6,678 bases of DNA from NCBI GenBank assembly GCA_964543205.1, contig CAZIXB010000088.1, positions 1-6,678 of the forward strand, given 5' to 3'. Position 1 is the first letter of the stretch, and each line of letters opens with the position of its first letter. Below the pieces are notes generated by a model. The model was not told the origin of the DNA. It made no database searches and saw only the letters and a program-made list of their open reading frames with translations. Positions 1 through 4,595 of this stretch are shown here, in pieces. Both the position numbers and the translations under genes were made by a program. The stretch comes from CAYSRM01 sp964543205 (GTDB taxonomy: Bacteria > Verrucomicrobiota > Kiritimatiellia > UBA8416 > CAYSRM01).

Positions 1-334
1 TCCACATATCTTCTTCGGTTGTGGCAAACGGTTTTTCCAGCAGCATATCGTAACCTCTTTCCAGGAGCGGCAAAGAGGTGGAAACGTGCTGTTGATCCAT
101 GGTGCCGTTAATTACAAAGTCGGCCATTTTTGGCTTGGAAGCGAGATCTTCTGCAGACTGGTAGAGCTGGGAATCATTGAGATCGTATATCTCTGCGGCT
201 TTCCGGCGGCGCAGCTCGGAGGGGTCGGCTACACCGACAATTTCCATGGTTTCAGGATGTTCTTTAGCATAAGATGCGTATCTCAAGCTACGGTGGCCTG
301 CTCCTATGATGATGCACTTAAGTTGATTGCTCAT
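1..334 (-). CDS. Gfo/Idh/MocA family oxidoreductase, N-terminal part (runs off the left edge)
   Basis: About 111 codons are visible. The protein begins MSNQLKCIIIGAGHRS, a beta strand followed by the dinucleotide-binding turn of a Rossmann fold. The third glycine of the usual GxGxxG is serine here (GAGHRS). VGVADP (about residues 35-40) is the end of the second strand, which normally contacts the adenosine ribose. LLEKPFA (about residues 98-104) contains the EKP motif of the family, whose lysine normally lies in the active site. The family covers NAD(P)-dependent sugar and inositol dehydrogenases; the substrate cannot be told because the C-terminal substrate-binding domain is outside the window. 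The start is supported by AAAAAAGGAG ending 6 bases before the ATG. The gene stands alone on this strand, diverging from the tRNA-Tyr gene. Family assignment is firm; specific function is unknown. Confidence 0.9.
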   Translation of the reverse strand, partial: MSNQLKCIIIGAGHRSLRYASYAKEHPETMEIVGVADPSELRRRKAAEIYDLNDSQLYQSAEDLASKPKMADFVINGTMDQQHVSTSLPLLERGYDMLLEKPFATTEEDMW

Positions 335-369
335 AATCTGCTCCTTTTTTGAAATGTATTGAATTTAAG

Positions 370-398
370 ATAATGTCCGCCCCATTGGGTCCGGTCAA
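370..398 (-). promoter_or_regulatory. sigma-70-type promoter for the oxidoreductase gene
   Basis: On the minus strand TTGACC (398-393) is followed by a 17-base spacer and CATTAT (375-370). These match the -35 and -10 consensus at 5/6 and 4/6 positions. Transcription would start near 363, leaving a leader of about 30 bases with a good ribosome binding site. The spacer carries an imperfect dyad centred on CCCATTGGG, which could be an operator. Inferred from sequence only. Confidence 0.5.
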
Positions 399-492
399 GA
401 AAACATAGATGAATTTTTTCTTGCCTTAGATGAAATACGATTGCAAACTTTCCGCTTTGTGGAGTAGCTCTTTCTGTTAGCTGTTGGATTGT

Positions 493-569
493 CAAACGGG
501 GCAGACTGACCTGCAAGCAGCATTGCTGCGCAGGCCTGTACGCCTTTGGCGTTTGCAGGAAATCTGCTG
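493..569 (+). repeat. partial copy of the tRNA-Tyr anticodon arm, interrupted by a hairpin insert
   Basis: Bases 493-508 (CAAACGGGGCAGACTG) are identical to 623-638 of the real tRNA-Tyr gene. Bases 560-569 (AAATCTGCTG) are identical to 640-649, the continuation of the same arm. In the tRNA these two blocks are separated by the single T639 of the anticodon; here 51 bases lie between them. The anticodon stem can still form (GCAGA 501-505 with TCTGC 563-567), with the insert standing in place of the anticodon. Similarity stops sharply on both sides: there is no acceptor, D-stem or T-arm match. It is therefore not a functional tRNA. It may be a scar of recombination at the tRNA gene, an old attachment site or a gene-conversion remnant. 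Confidence 0.75.
510..559. repeat. two tandem 25-nt palindromic units (hairpin pair)
   Basis: Units 510-534 and 535-559 abut exactly; each begins CCTG and ends GCAGG. Unit 1 folds as CCTGC/GCAGG around GCAGC-ATT-GCTGC with a 2-base bulge. Unit 2 folds as CCTG/CAGG around ACGCC-TTT-GGCGT. Alternatively the outer CCTGCAA (510-516) pairs with TTGCAGG (553-559), making a three-way junction with the same two small hairpins. Identity between the units lies mainly at the ends, so they look like related but diverged palindromes similar in design to REP elements. The pair sits exactly inside the anticodon-arm copy. Confidence 0.7.
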
Positions 570-581
570 CTCTGCTATAAA
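553..581 (+). promoter_or_regulatory. promoter of the tRNA-Tyr gene
   Basis: TTGCAG (553-558), a 17-base spacer and TATAAA (576-581) form a good sigma-70-type promoter, with TGC just before the -10 (extended -10). Transcription would start near 588, about 16 bases before the mature tRNA. The -35 box lies in the 3' arm of the second palindrome, so the repeat element contributes part of this promoter. Confidence 0.55.
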
Positions 582-603
582 AGAGAATTTAAAACAACTA
601 AAC

Positions 604-688
604 GGTGGGGTACCGAAGCGGCCAAACGGGGCAGACTGTAAATCTGCTGGCAATGCCTTCCTTGGTTCGAATCCAAGCCCCACCACCA
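604..688 (+). tRNA. tRNA-Tyr (anticodon GUA)
   Basis: The 85-base gene folds as a class II tRNA. The acceptor GGTGGGG (604-610) pairs with CCCCACC (678-684), followed by discriminator A685 and encoded CCA (686-688). The anticodon stem GCAGA/TCTGC (631-635, 643-647) encloses CTGTAAA with anticodon GTA at 638-640. The long variable arm (648-660) has a GGC/GCC stem, as expected for bacterial tRNA-Tyr. The T arm is CTTGG-TTCGAAT-CCAAG (661-677). A run of five T follows directly at 689. It is convergent with folA, whose stop lies 65 bases away. A split partial copy of its anticodon arm lies 130 bases upstream. Confidence 0.97.
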
Positions 689-700
689 TTTTTAATGAAA

Positions 701-756
701 CACCCGCTTCCACAGGCTATTGCCGAGTTGGGAAAACGTGTGAAATATGCGGGTTA
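701..756. repeat. miniature fold-back ending in the dispersed TAACCCGCATAT motif, next to folA
   Basis: Bases 739-756 on the minus strand read TAACCCGCATATTTCACA, matching the end of the larger fold-back at 2375 at 17 of 18 positions. The opposite flank, 703-714 (CCCGCTTCCACA), is a shortened mirror of it, so CCCGC/GCGGG and CACA/TGTG can pair across about 25 bases. On the minus strand the stem is followed by TGTTTCATT, so it might also act as a weak terminator for thyA-folA. The folA stop codon TAA (754-756) is the first triplet of the motif. Confidence 0.55.
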
Positions 757-1239
757 GCGGATCATTTCCACAAATCTAAAAGTCAGGCCCTTTTCATTGA
801 AAGGGCCTTCTTCACTGACTTTACAGAAGCCTTTGTATTCCGGGAAAAAAGTGTCCGCCCTTTCCGGAGCGTCGTCCACCAGCGTGAAGTAAAGTTTATC
901 CGCCATGGTGATGGTCTGTTGGTATATCTGTCCGCCGCCAATTATAAAGATTTCCGGAGGATCCGATTTTTCATCGGCCAGGGCACACTTAATTGCTTCC
1001 TCGACTGAATGAAGCGCCATGCAGAGCGGATGGCTGTAGTTATGATTGTGTGTTATGATAATATTCCTGCGTCCGGGCAGGGGGTGTCCAATTGATTCGA
1101 AAGTTCGCCGTCCCATTATTATCGGATGGCCCATGGTCAGTTTTTTAAACCTTTTCAGATCCATAGAGATATGCCATGGCAGTCCGTTCTCAACGCCTAT
1201 TTCTCTATTTCTGCCCATAGCGCAGATTAATGAAATCAT
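754..1239 (-). CDS. folA: dihydrofolate reductase
   Basis: The 161-residue protein matches the usual length of bacterial DHFR (E. coli 159). It reduces dihydrofolate to tetrahydrofolate with NADPH in the cytoplasm, regenerating the folate oxidised by thymidylate synthase. Visible motifs are MISLICAMG at the start, the Met20-type loop IGVENGLPWH (residues 14-23), the proton-donor acid Asp27 in SMDL, the NADPH-binding IIMGRRTFESIG followed by PLPGRRN, and IIGGGQIYQQ near residue 100 for cofactor pyrophosphate binding. An in-frame ATG 30 bases further upstream exists, but the 1239 start is preferred: it opens with the canonical MISLI, and TGAGGA lies 5 bases before it. That upstream region belongs to the thyA end. 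The stop lies inside a dispersed repeat. A perfect 9-bp hairpin (785-808) lies in the C-terminal coding part. Confidence 0.95.
   Translation of the reverse strand: MISLICAMGRNREIGVENGLPWHISMDLKRFKKLTMGHPIIMGRRTFESIGHPLPGRRNIIITHNHNYSHPLCMALHSVEEAIKCALADEKSDPPEIFIIGGGQIYQQTITMADKLYFTLVDDAPERADTFFPEYKGFCKVSEEGPFNEKGLTFRFVEMIR
785..808. other. perfect 9-bp inverted repeat inside the end of folA
   Basis: AGGCCCTTT (785-793) and AAAGGGCCT (800-808) are perfectly complementary around the 6-base loop TCATTG. The repeat encodes residues near GPFNEKGLTF of DHFR. It lies about 100 bases past the convergent tRNA-Tyr gene and could attenuate transcription, but neither strand has a proper T tract after it (TCTTCACT on plus, TGACTTTTAG on minus). 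It may simply be coding sequence. Confidence 0.35.
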
Positions 1240-1246
1240 CTTTTCC

Positions 1247-2248
1247 TCAAAATCCGCCGACATTGACAATTTCGGCTTTTAGCCGGGGGTGGGGGTCGTA
1301 TCCCTCAATGGTAAAATCGTCGTAGGTAAAATTGTCTATGTCTTTTATGTCTGGATTCAGGCGCATCTGCGGAAGCGGACGCGGTTCTCTCTCCAATTGT
1401 TCCTTAATCTGGGCCATGTGATTGGAATAGGCATGGACATCGCCGAAGGTATGCACGAAATCGCCAGCTTCCAGGCCGGTTACCTGTGCTGTCATCATCA
1501 GTAGCAACGCATAACTGGCGATATTGAAGGGCACACCCAGAAAGACGTCTGCGCTTCGCTGATAAAGTCCGAGGTTCAGTTTATTGCCGTGGGTGACTCC
1601 GAAGTGAAACAAGGTATGGCAAAACGGCGGAACTTCAGTGGCATTGCCTTTCGAAGCCATTTCGTACACGAAATCGGGATTCCAGGCTGATACTACGTAA
1701 GATTTGCGGTAGGGTTTCTTTTTCAGTCCCTCGATTGTCCACTTAAGCTGGTCAATCTCGCGGCCGTCGCTGGCCGGCCATTTTCGCCACATTCTACCAT
1801 AGATAGTAATCAGGTCGCCCCATTTTTTTACAAAATCGCTGTCTTTGGATTCTTTCCTCATTTTCTCAATGAATTTGTCCTGCGCCAGGTCGGGCAAACC
1901 GTACTGAGAGCAGTTCCTGTGATAGTTTTTCCAGGCCCATTCGTCCCAGATGTGAACGTTGTTATCCACAAGGAACTTTATATTTGAATCGCCGCGCAAG
2001 AACCACAGCAGTTCTATGATGATGCCTTTCAGGTATGTTTTCTTGGTTGTAAGCAGCGGGAAACCCTGCGATAGATCAAAACGCAACTGTCTGCCGAATA
2101 CCGACCTGATAAAGGGCAGTGTTTCGCCGCGTTCCTGGTATAGTTTTTTTACCTCTGGAGTAAGGAAAAGCTCTTTATTGGAGCCATTATCAAGTATATC
2201 CCGCAGTAGGTTAAGATATTGTTTCTCCGGATGTGTCTGTTCTGCCAT
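1247..2248 (-). CDS. thyA: thymidylate synthase, divergent, with long small-domain insert
   Basis: The 333-residue protein methylates dUMP to dTMP using methylenetetrahydrofolate, releasing dihydrofolate. Motifs are GFPLLTTKK (62-70), ELLWFLRGDSNI (79-90), IWDEWA (100-105), VVSAWNPDF (185-193), the catalytic Cys210 in PPFCHTLFHF, QRSADVFLGVPFNIASYALL (230-249), GDVHAYSNH (269-277) and EREPRPLP (286-293). It is longer than E. coli ThyA (264) because of an insert at about 106-145, of the kind known in Lactobacillus casei. Two oddities are visible. The phosphate-binding DRTGTGT loop is replaced by a longer segment, QERGETLPFIRSVFG (38-52). The C-terminus continues past the usual alanine-valine end as AEIVNVGGF. 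The start is supported by AAAAAGGAG about 9 bases upstream. It is the first gene of a thyA-folA operon; the gap to folA is 7 bases. Confidence 0.95.
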   Translation of the reverse strand: MAEQTHPEKQYLNLLRDILDNGSNKELFLTPEVKKLYQERGETLPFIRSVFGRQLRFDLSQGFPLLTTKKTYLKGIIIELLWFLRGDSNIKFLVDNNVHIWDEWAWKNYHRNCSQYGLPDLAQDKFIEKMRKESKDSDFVKKWGDLITIYGRMWRKWPASDGREIDQLKWTIEGLKKKPYRKSYVVSAWNPDFVYEMASKGNATEVPPFCHTLFHFGVTHGNKLNLGLYQRSADVFLGVPFNIASYALLLMMTAQVTGLEAGDFVHTFGDVHAYSNHMAQIKEQLEREPRPLPQMRLNPDIKDIDNFTYDDFTIEGYDPHPRLKAEIVNVGGF

Positions 2249-2301
2249 TGGCGTTGCTCCTTTTTGAATTCAATCTGGATTTGGCAACTAAGAACCGTTA
2301 A

Positions 2302-2315
2302 TGGCTCCGGCCATA
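2302..2315 (-). promoter_or_regulatory. small hairpin in the thyA leader
   Basis: ATGGC-TCCG-GCCAT on the plus strand (CGGA loop on the minus strand) forms a 5-bp stem with a tetraloop, about 55 bases before the thyA start. It would lie in the 5' untranslated region if transcription starts near 2317. No known thyA regulatory motif is recognised, so any role is a guess. Confidence 0.25.
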
Positions 2316-2323
2316 AGACCCCA

Positions 2324-2351
2324 TTTATACCGCCCCGGCGCCTGTGTGGAA
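2324..2351 (-). promoter_or_regulatory. possible promoter of thyA-folA
   Basis: On the minus strand TATAAA (2329-2324) is a good -10, but the -35 position holds only the poor match TTCCAC (2351-2346) at 16-base spacing. Transcription would begin near 2317 with a leader of about 70 bases. It lies just outside the fold-back element starting at 2375. Confidence 0.25.
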
Positions 2352-2374
2352 CATGGGAGCATTAATCCCTGCAC

Positions 2375-2556
2375 TAACCCGCATATCTCACAAAATTCCT
2401 GCTGCGAGCGCGGATAGCGCCACTGCAAAGGCGCGAATTGACAAACCGCCAGATTGCAGTATGTCTATACGGCTGCTCCGGCGTTTCACCAATTCGCGCC
2501 CCCGCAGCAGTGCTTTGCACGCTCTCACTACGAAATCCTGTGAGATATGCGGGCTA
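2375..2556. mobile_element. about 180-bp imperfect fold-back (MITE-like) element
   Basis: Two arms of about 77 bases (2375-2450 and 2480-2556) are inverted copies of each other. The outer 18 bases match at 17 positions (TAACCCGCATATCTCACA on the left; the right end has TAGCCCGC). An inner block GGCGCGAATTG (2430-2440) matches 11/11 with CAATTCGCGCC (2490-2500), and the region between is diverged but alignable with one gap. By eye the arms are about 70% identical. The apex (2456-2476) folds into GTAT-GTCT-ATAC with GCA/TGC outside. There is no open reading frame of credible protein character, so it would be non-autonomous. Further copies of the end motif occur at 739-756 and 2593-2605. The transposase type is unknown, and a structured RNA or regulatory palindrome remains possible. 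Confidence 0.6.
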
Positions 2557-2592
2557 ACAGCGCCCTGAACCGTTTCTATGCGAAAAAGCTTT

Positions 2593-2605
2593 AGATATGC
2601 GGGCT
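2593..2605 (+). repeat. solitary copy of the fold-back end motif
   Basis: AGATATGCGGGCT is identical to 2543-2555 at the right end of the fold-back, exactly 50 bases further on and in the same orientation. The flanking bases (CTTT before, GAATC after) no longer match well. It looks like a remnant end of a second element or a repeat unit of the family. Confidence 0.5.
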
Positions 2606-2643
2606 GAATCTATCAAAAACCGGAACAGGGGGCAAAGTAGTTT

Positions 2644-2796
2644 CTTCACAATTCTTGTTCAGGTGTCCATCAGCCTTTTGTGTCCGAACAGTGAAGGGTT
2701 GGAGAGGGAGCCGGGTGGTGTTCTGTATCGCATGGTGGGTGTGGGCTTGTCGGTACGCATGCGTTCAGTGGATACAAGTATCCAACCACCCGGCTT
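2644..2796. other. strongly structured, RNA-like intergenic segment
   Basis: Hairpin 1: CTTCAC (2644-2649) plus TGTTC (2656-2660) pair with GAACA (2686-2690) plus GTGAAG (2691-2696), with a 6-base bulge and a loop holding GTGTCC twice. Domain 2 is closed by a perfect 11-bp stem, AGCCGGGTGGT (2709-2719) with ACCACCCGGCT (2785-2795). Inside it are a second stem (CTG plus CGCATG, 2723-2734, with CATGCG plus CAG, 2758-2768) and a hairpin TGGATA-CAAG-TATCCA (2769-2784) stacked against the closing stem. Together they form a three-way junction. There is no T tract after the structure on either strand; nine A follow on plus. No match to tmRNA, RNase P RNA, 6S, SRP RNA or a riboswitch is recognised. 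It could be an unknown ncRNA, a leader of rpoN, or a dispersed DNA repeat. The strand is undetermined. Confidence 0.5.
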
Positions 2797-2858
2797 AAAA
2801 AAAAATATACGGGATTTGTCTTTTAATAGAAATTTCGCAAAATTTATAAAAATATTTA

Positions 2859-2927
2859 TCAGATGCGCAACCTTTTTTGTGAGCAGGATGAATTTTTCCG
2901 TCAAGCGCAACCACATCTGACCCTTTT
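2859..2927 (+). repeat. paired GCGCAACC direct repeats with flanking inverted repeat and T run
   Basis: GCGCAACC occurs at 2865-2872 and 2905-2912, exactly 40 bases apart. TCAGATG (2859-2865) and CATCTGA (2914-2920) are an inverted repeat around them, followed by CCCTTTTTTG. The arrangement could be a weak terminator with a 48-base loop, or two protein-binding sites on the same DNA face upstream of rpoN. Neither is established. Confidence 0.35.
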
Positions 2928-2956
2928 TTGCAGCATATTTTATCGTTTAACTGACA

Positions 2957-2986
2957 TTGTAAAGTATTTCCTTGAGATCACATAAT
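2957..2986 (+). promoter_or_regulatory. probable rpoN promoter
   Basis: TTGTAA (2957-2962), an 18-base spacer and CATAAT (2981-2986) match the -35 and -10 consensus at 4/6 and 5/6. Transcription would start near 2993, giving a leader of about 30 bases with GAGGA 8 bases before the ATG. No sigma-54-type GG/GC element is seen, so there is no sign of autoregulation by sigma-54 itself. Confidence 0.4.
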
Positions 2987-3022
2987 CAAAAGAGCATTAT
3001 TAATGCCAAAGAGGAATTAAAT

Positions 3023-4450
3023 ATGCAACAGACGTTATCTTTGTCGCAGAATCAGCAGCTCCAGATGGTGCTTGCTCCGCAGTTGCGTCAATCGCTGGAG
3101 ATGCTCCAGGTTCCGGTTATGGAGTTGCGAACCATGGTCAGGAAGGAATTGGAGCAGAATCCCACGCTTGAAGAGCTGCCTGCCGAACAGCCCACAGTTG
3201 AGATTGAGCCTGAAGTTAAGGGCAGCGAAGATAACAGCGAAATGGATTTTGACAAGGAGTACGAGGCTCTTGCCAGGCTGGATGATGAATGGCGAGACTA
3301 TTTCTACCAGGAGCGAAGCTCTATTCCCTACAACCCTGACCAGGAAGACAGACGCCAGTATTTTCTGAAATCTCTTCCTCAAAAGGAATCGCTCCAGGAG
3401 CATCTGCTGAACCAGCTCAATCTTGCGGGGTTGTCCGATGAAGACATGGAAATCGGAGAACTAATCATCGGAAGCATTAATGAAGACGGTTATCTATACA
3501 CAAGCCTGGATGAGCTGGCGGAACCGGCTAATTTTGACTGTCGGCACATGGAGGTGATTCTTGCCGTGATACAGGACTTTCACCCTGTCGGCGTAGGGGC
3601 GCGAGATCTGCGTGAATGTCTCCTGATACAGCTTAACCGGATGGGAAAAGGCGAAAGTCTTGCCGCTCGGATTGTGAAGGATTTCCTTAACAAACTGGGC
3701 GCGCATAAATATCAGGACATCGCCCGCAGTCTTCAGTGTTCCACTGAAGATATTCAGAAAGCCGCCAAGCTGATATCAACCCTTGACCCGAAACCGGGCA
3801 GTGTTTATTCGTCGGAAACTGCCGCTTATGTGTTGCCGGAGATAACCGTGCGAAAAGTGGAAGGCGAATACACGGTGATAATGGATGACGAACAGCTTCC
3901 GCATCTGCGGATCAGCAACCAGTATCGCAAACTGATGAAGAGCGCCTCGACCAATACGGATGTTAAGCAATATATACGTGAAAGAATTCGCTCGGGCGCG
4001 TTCTTGATAAAGAGCATCCATCAGCGGCAGAAAACCATATACCGGATAGCCACCGAAATAGTCCAACGGCAGACGGAATTTCTTGATAAAGGCGTGGCTT
4101 TCCTGCGACCGATGACCATGGCGGAAATTGCTGAAACCGTAGGAGTTCACGAAACCACTGTAAGCCGAGCGGTAGCAGGCAAGTACATGCGAACACCAAG
4201 CGGAGTGTTTGAGCTCAAGTATTTCTTTTCCCCGGGAGTTACAACCTCTGACGGCCAGCAGGTTTCTAACAAGACAGTAAAAGACATTATTGCCACGCTG
4301 GTTTCAAAAGAGAATCCTTCAAAGCCCTTGTCCGATCAGGAAATTGTTGAGCAGCTTAAGAAACAGGGAATCAGCGTTGCAAGGCGCACCGTGGCAAAAT
4401 ACAGAACTGTTCTGCGAATACCTCCTTCTCACATGCGGAAACTGTATTGA
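3023..4450 (+). CDS. rpoN: RNA polymerase sigma-54 factor
   Basis: The 475-residue protein is a full-length sigma-54, which directs RNA polymerase to -24/-12 promoters and needs an AAA+ activator for open-complex formation. Region I (1-50) is the glutamine- and leucine-rich activator-interacting part, beginning MQQTLSLSQNQQLQMVLAPQ. Region II (about 55-95) is acidic and variable. The core-binding domain spans about 115-300, including LNEDG-like INEDGYLYTSLDELA and FHPVGVGARDLRECL. A helix-turn-helix, MTMAEIAETVGVHETTVSRA, lies at 364-383. The RpoN box ARRTVAKYR is at 453-461, close to the C-terminus. A TTG 51 bases further upstream is in frame, but the ATG at 3023 is chosen because GAGGA lies 8 bases before it and the protein then begins at the family's usual residue. 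The classical neighbours lptB and hpf are absent; mfd follows after 145 bases. Confidence 0.97.
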   Translation: MQQTLSLSQNQQLQMVLAPQLRQSLEMLQVPVMELRTMVRKELEQNPTLEELPAEQPTVEIEPEVKGSEDNSEMDFDKEYEALARLDDEWRDYFYQERSSIPYNPDQEDRRQYFLKSLPQKESLQEHLLNQLNLAGLSDEDMEIGELIIGSINEDGYLYTSLDELAEPANFDCRHMEVILAVIQDFHPVGVGARDLRECLLIQLNRMGKGESLAARIVKDFLNKLGAHKYQDIARSLQCSTEDIQKAAKLISTLDPKPGSVYSSETAAYVLPEITVRKVEGEYTVIMDDEQLPHLRISNQYRKLMKSASTNTDVKQYIRERIRSGAFLIKSIHQRQKTIYRIATEIVQRQTEFLDKGVAFLRPMTMAEIAETVGVHETTVSRAVAGKYMRTPSGVFELKYFFSPGVTTSDGQQVSNKTVKDIIATLVSKENPSKPLSDQEIVEQLKKQGISVARRTVAKYRTVLRIPPSHMRKLY

Positions 4451-4470
4451 TCTGATCTCCGGCTTGACGC

Positions 4471-4502
4471 GGCGCACCCTTTATTTCAGCAATCTGTGCG
4501 CT
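4471..4502 (+). other. weak inverted repeat after rpoN
   Basis: GCGCAC (4472-4477) pairs with GTGCGC (4496-4501) around an 18-base loop; a G-T pair can extend it. No T tract follows, so it is not a convincing intrinsic terminator. Apart from this and the mfd promoter, the 145 bases between rpoN and mfd show nothing recognisable. Confidence 0.25.
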
Positions 4503-4562
4503 CTCCCGGCGGATCGGGTTCGGGCAAGTCTCGTGAAGAAGAAGGTTTGTTTATAAGTCAGG

Positions 4563-4589
4563 TTAACACTATCTCCCTTTGGCTATAAT
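4563..4589 (+). promoter_or_regulatory. mfd promoter with perfect -10
   Basis: TATAAT at 4584-4589 is a perfect -10. TTAACA (4563-4568) lies upstream at a short 15-base spacing and matches the -35 at 4/6. The predicted start of transcription, about 7 bases after the -10, coincides with the first in-frame ATG at 4596, so the message would be leaderless or nearly so. Confidence 0.5.
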
Positions 4590-4595
4590 TGCATT

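Noticed and set aside
493..569. A second functional tRNA-Tyr gene with an intron
   Set aside because: No acceptor, D or T arm exists around the anticodon-arm copy, so no tRNA could be made even after removal of the insert.
484..1008. A 174-codon plus-strand frame
   Set aside because: It runs through the tRNA-Tyr gene and then antisense to folA, so it is a shadow frame.
1560..1930. The thyA insert at residues 106-145 as a novel domain
   Set aside because: An insert at the same place is known in Lactobacillus casei thymidylate synthase, so it is ordinary variation of the small domain.
2344..2568. A 74-codon plus-strand frame in the fold-back element
   Set aside because: It is explained by the inverted repeat sequence itself, with no protein-like motif.
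2375..2606. CRISPR array
   Set aside because: Repeat copies are few, in both orientations and with unequal spacing, and no cas gene is present.
2709..2805. Intrinsic terminator formed by the 11-bp stem
   Set aside because: The homopolymer after the stem is A on the plus strand, and on the minus strand the T tract precedes the stem, so neither strand has the required order.
2597..2920. A 107-codon plus-strand frame and an 85-codon minus-strand frame over the same DNA
   Set aside because: Both cross the structured segment and AT-rich tract, have no clear ribosome binding site or recognisable domain, and change composition midway. They look like chance frames over repeats.
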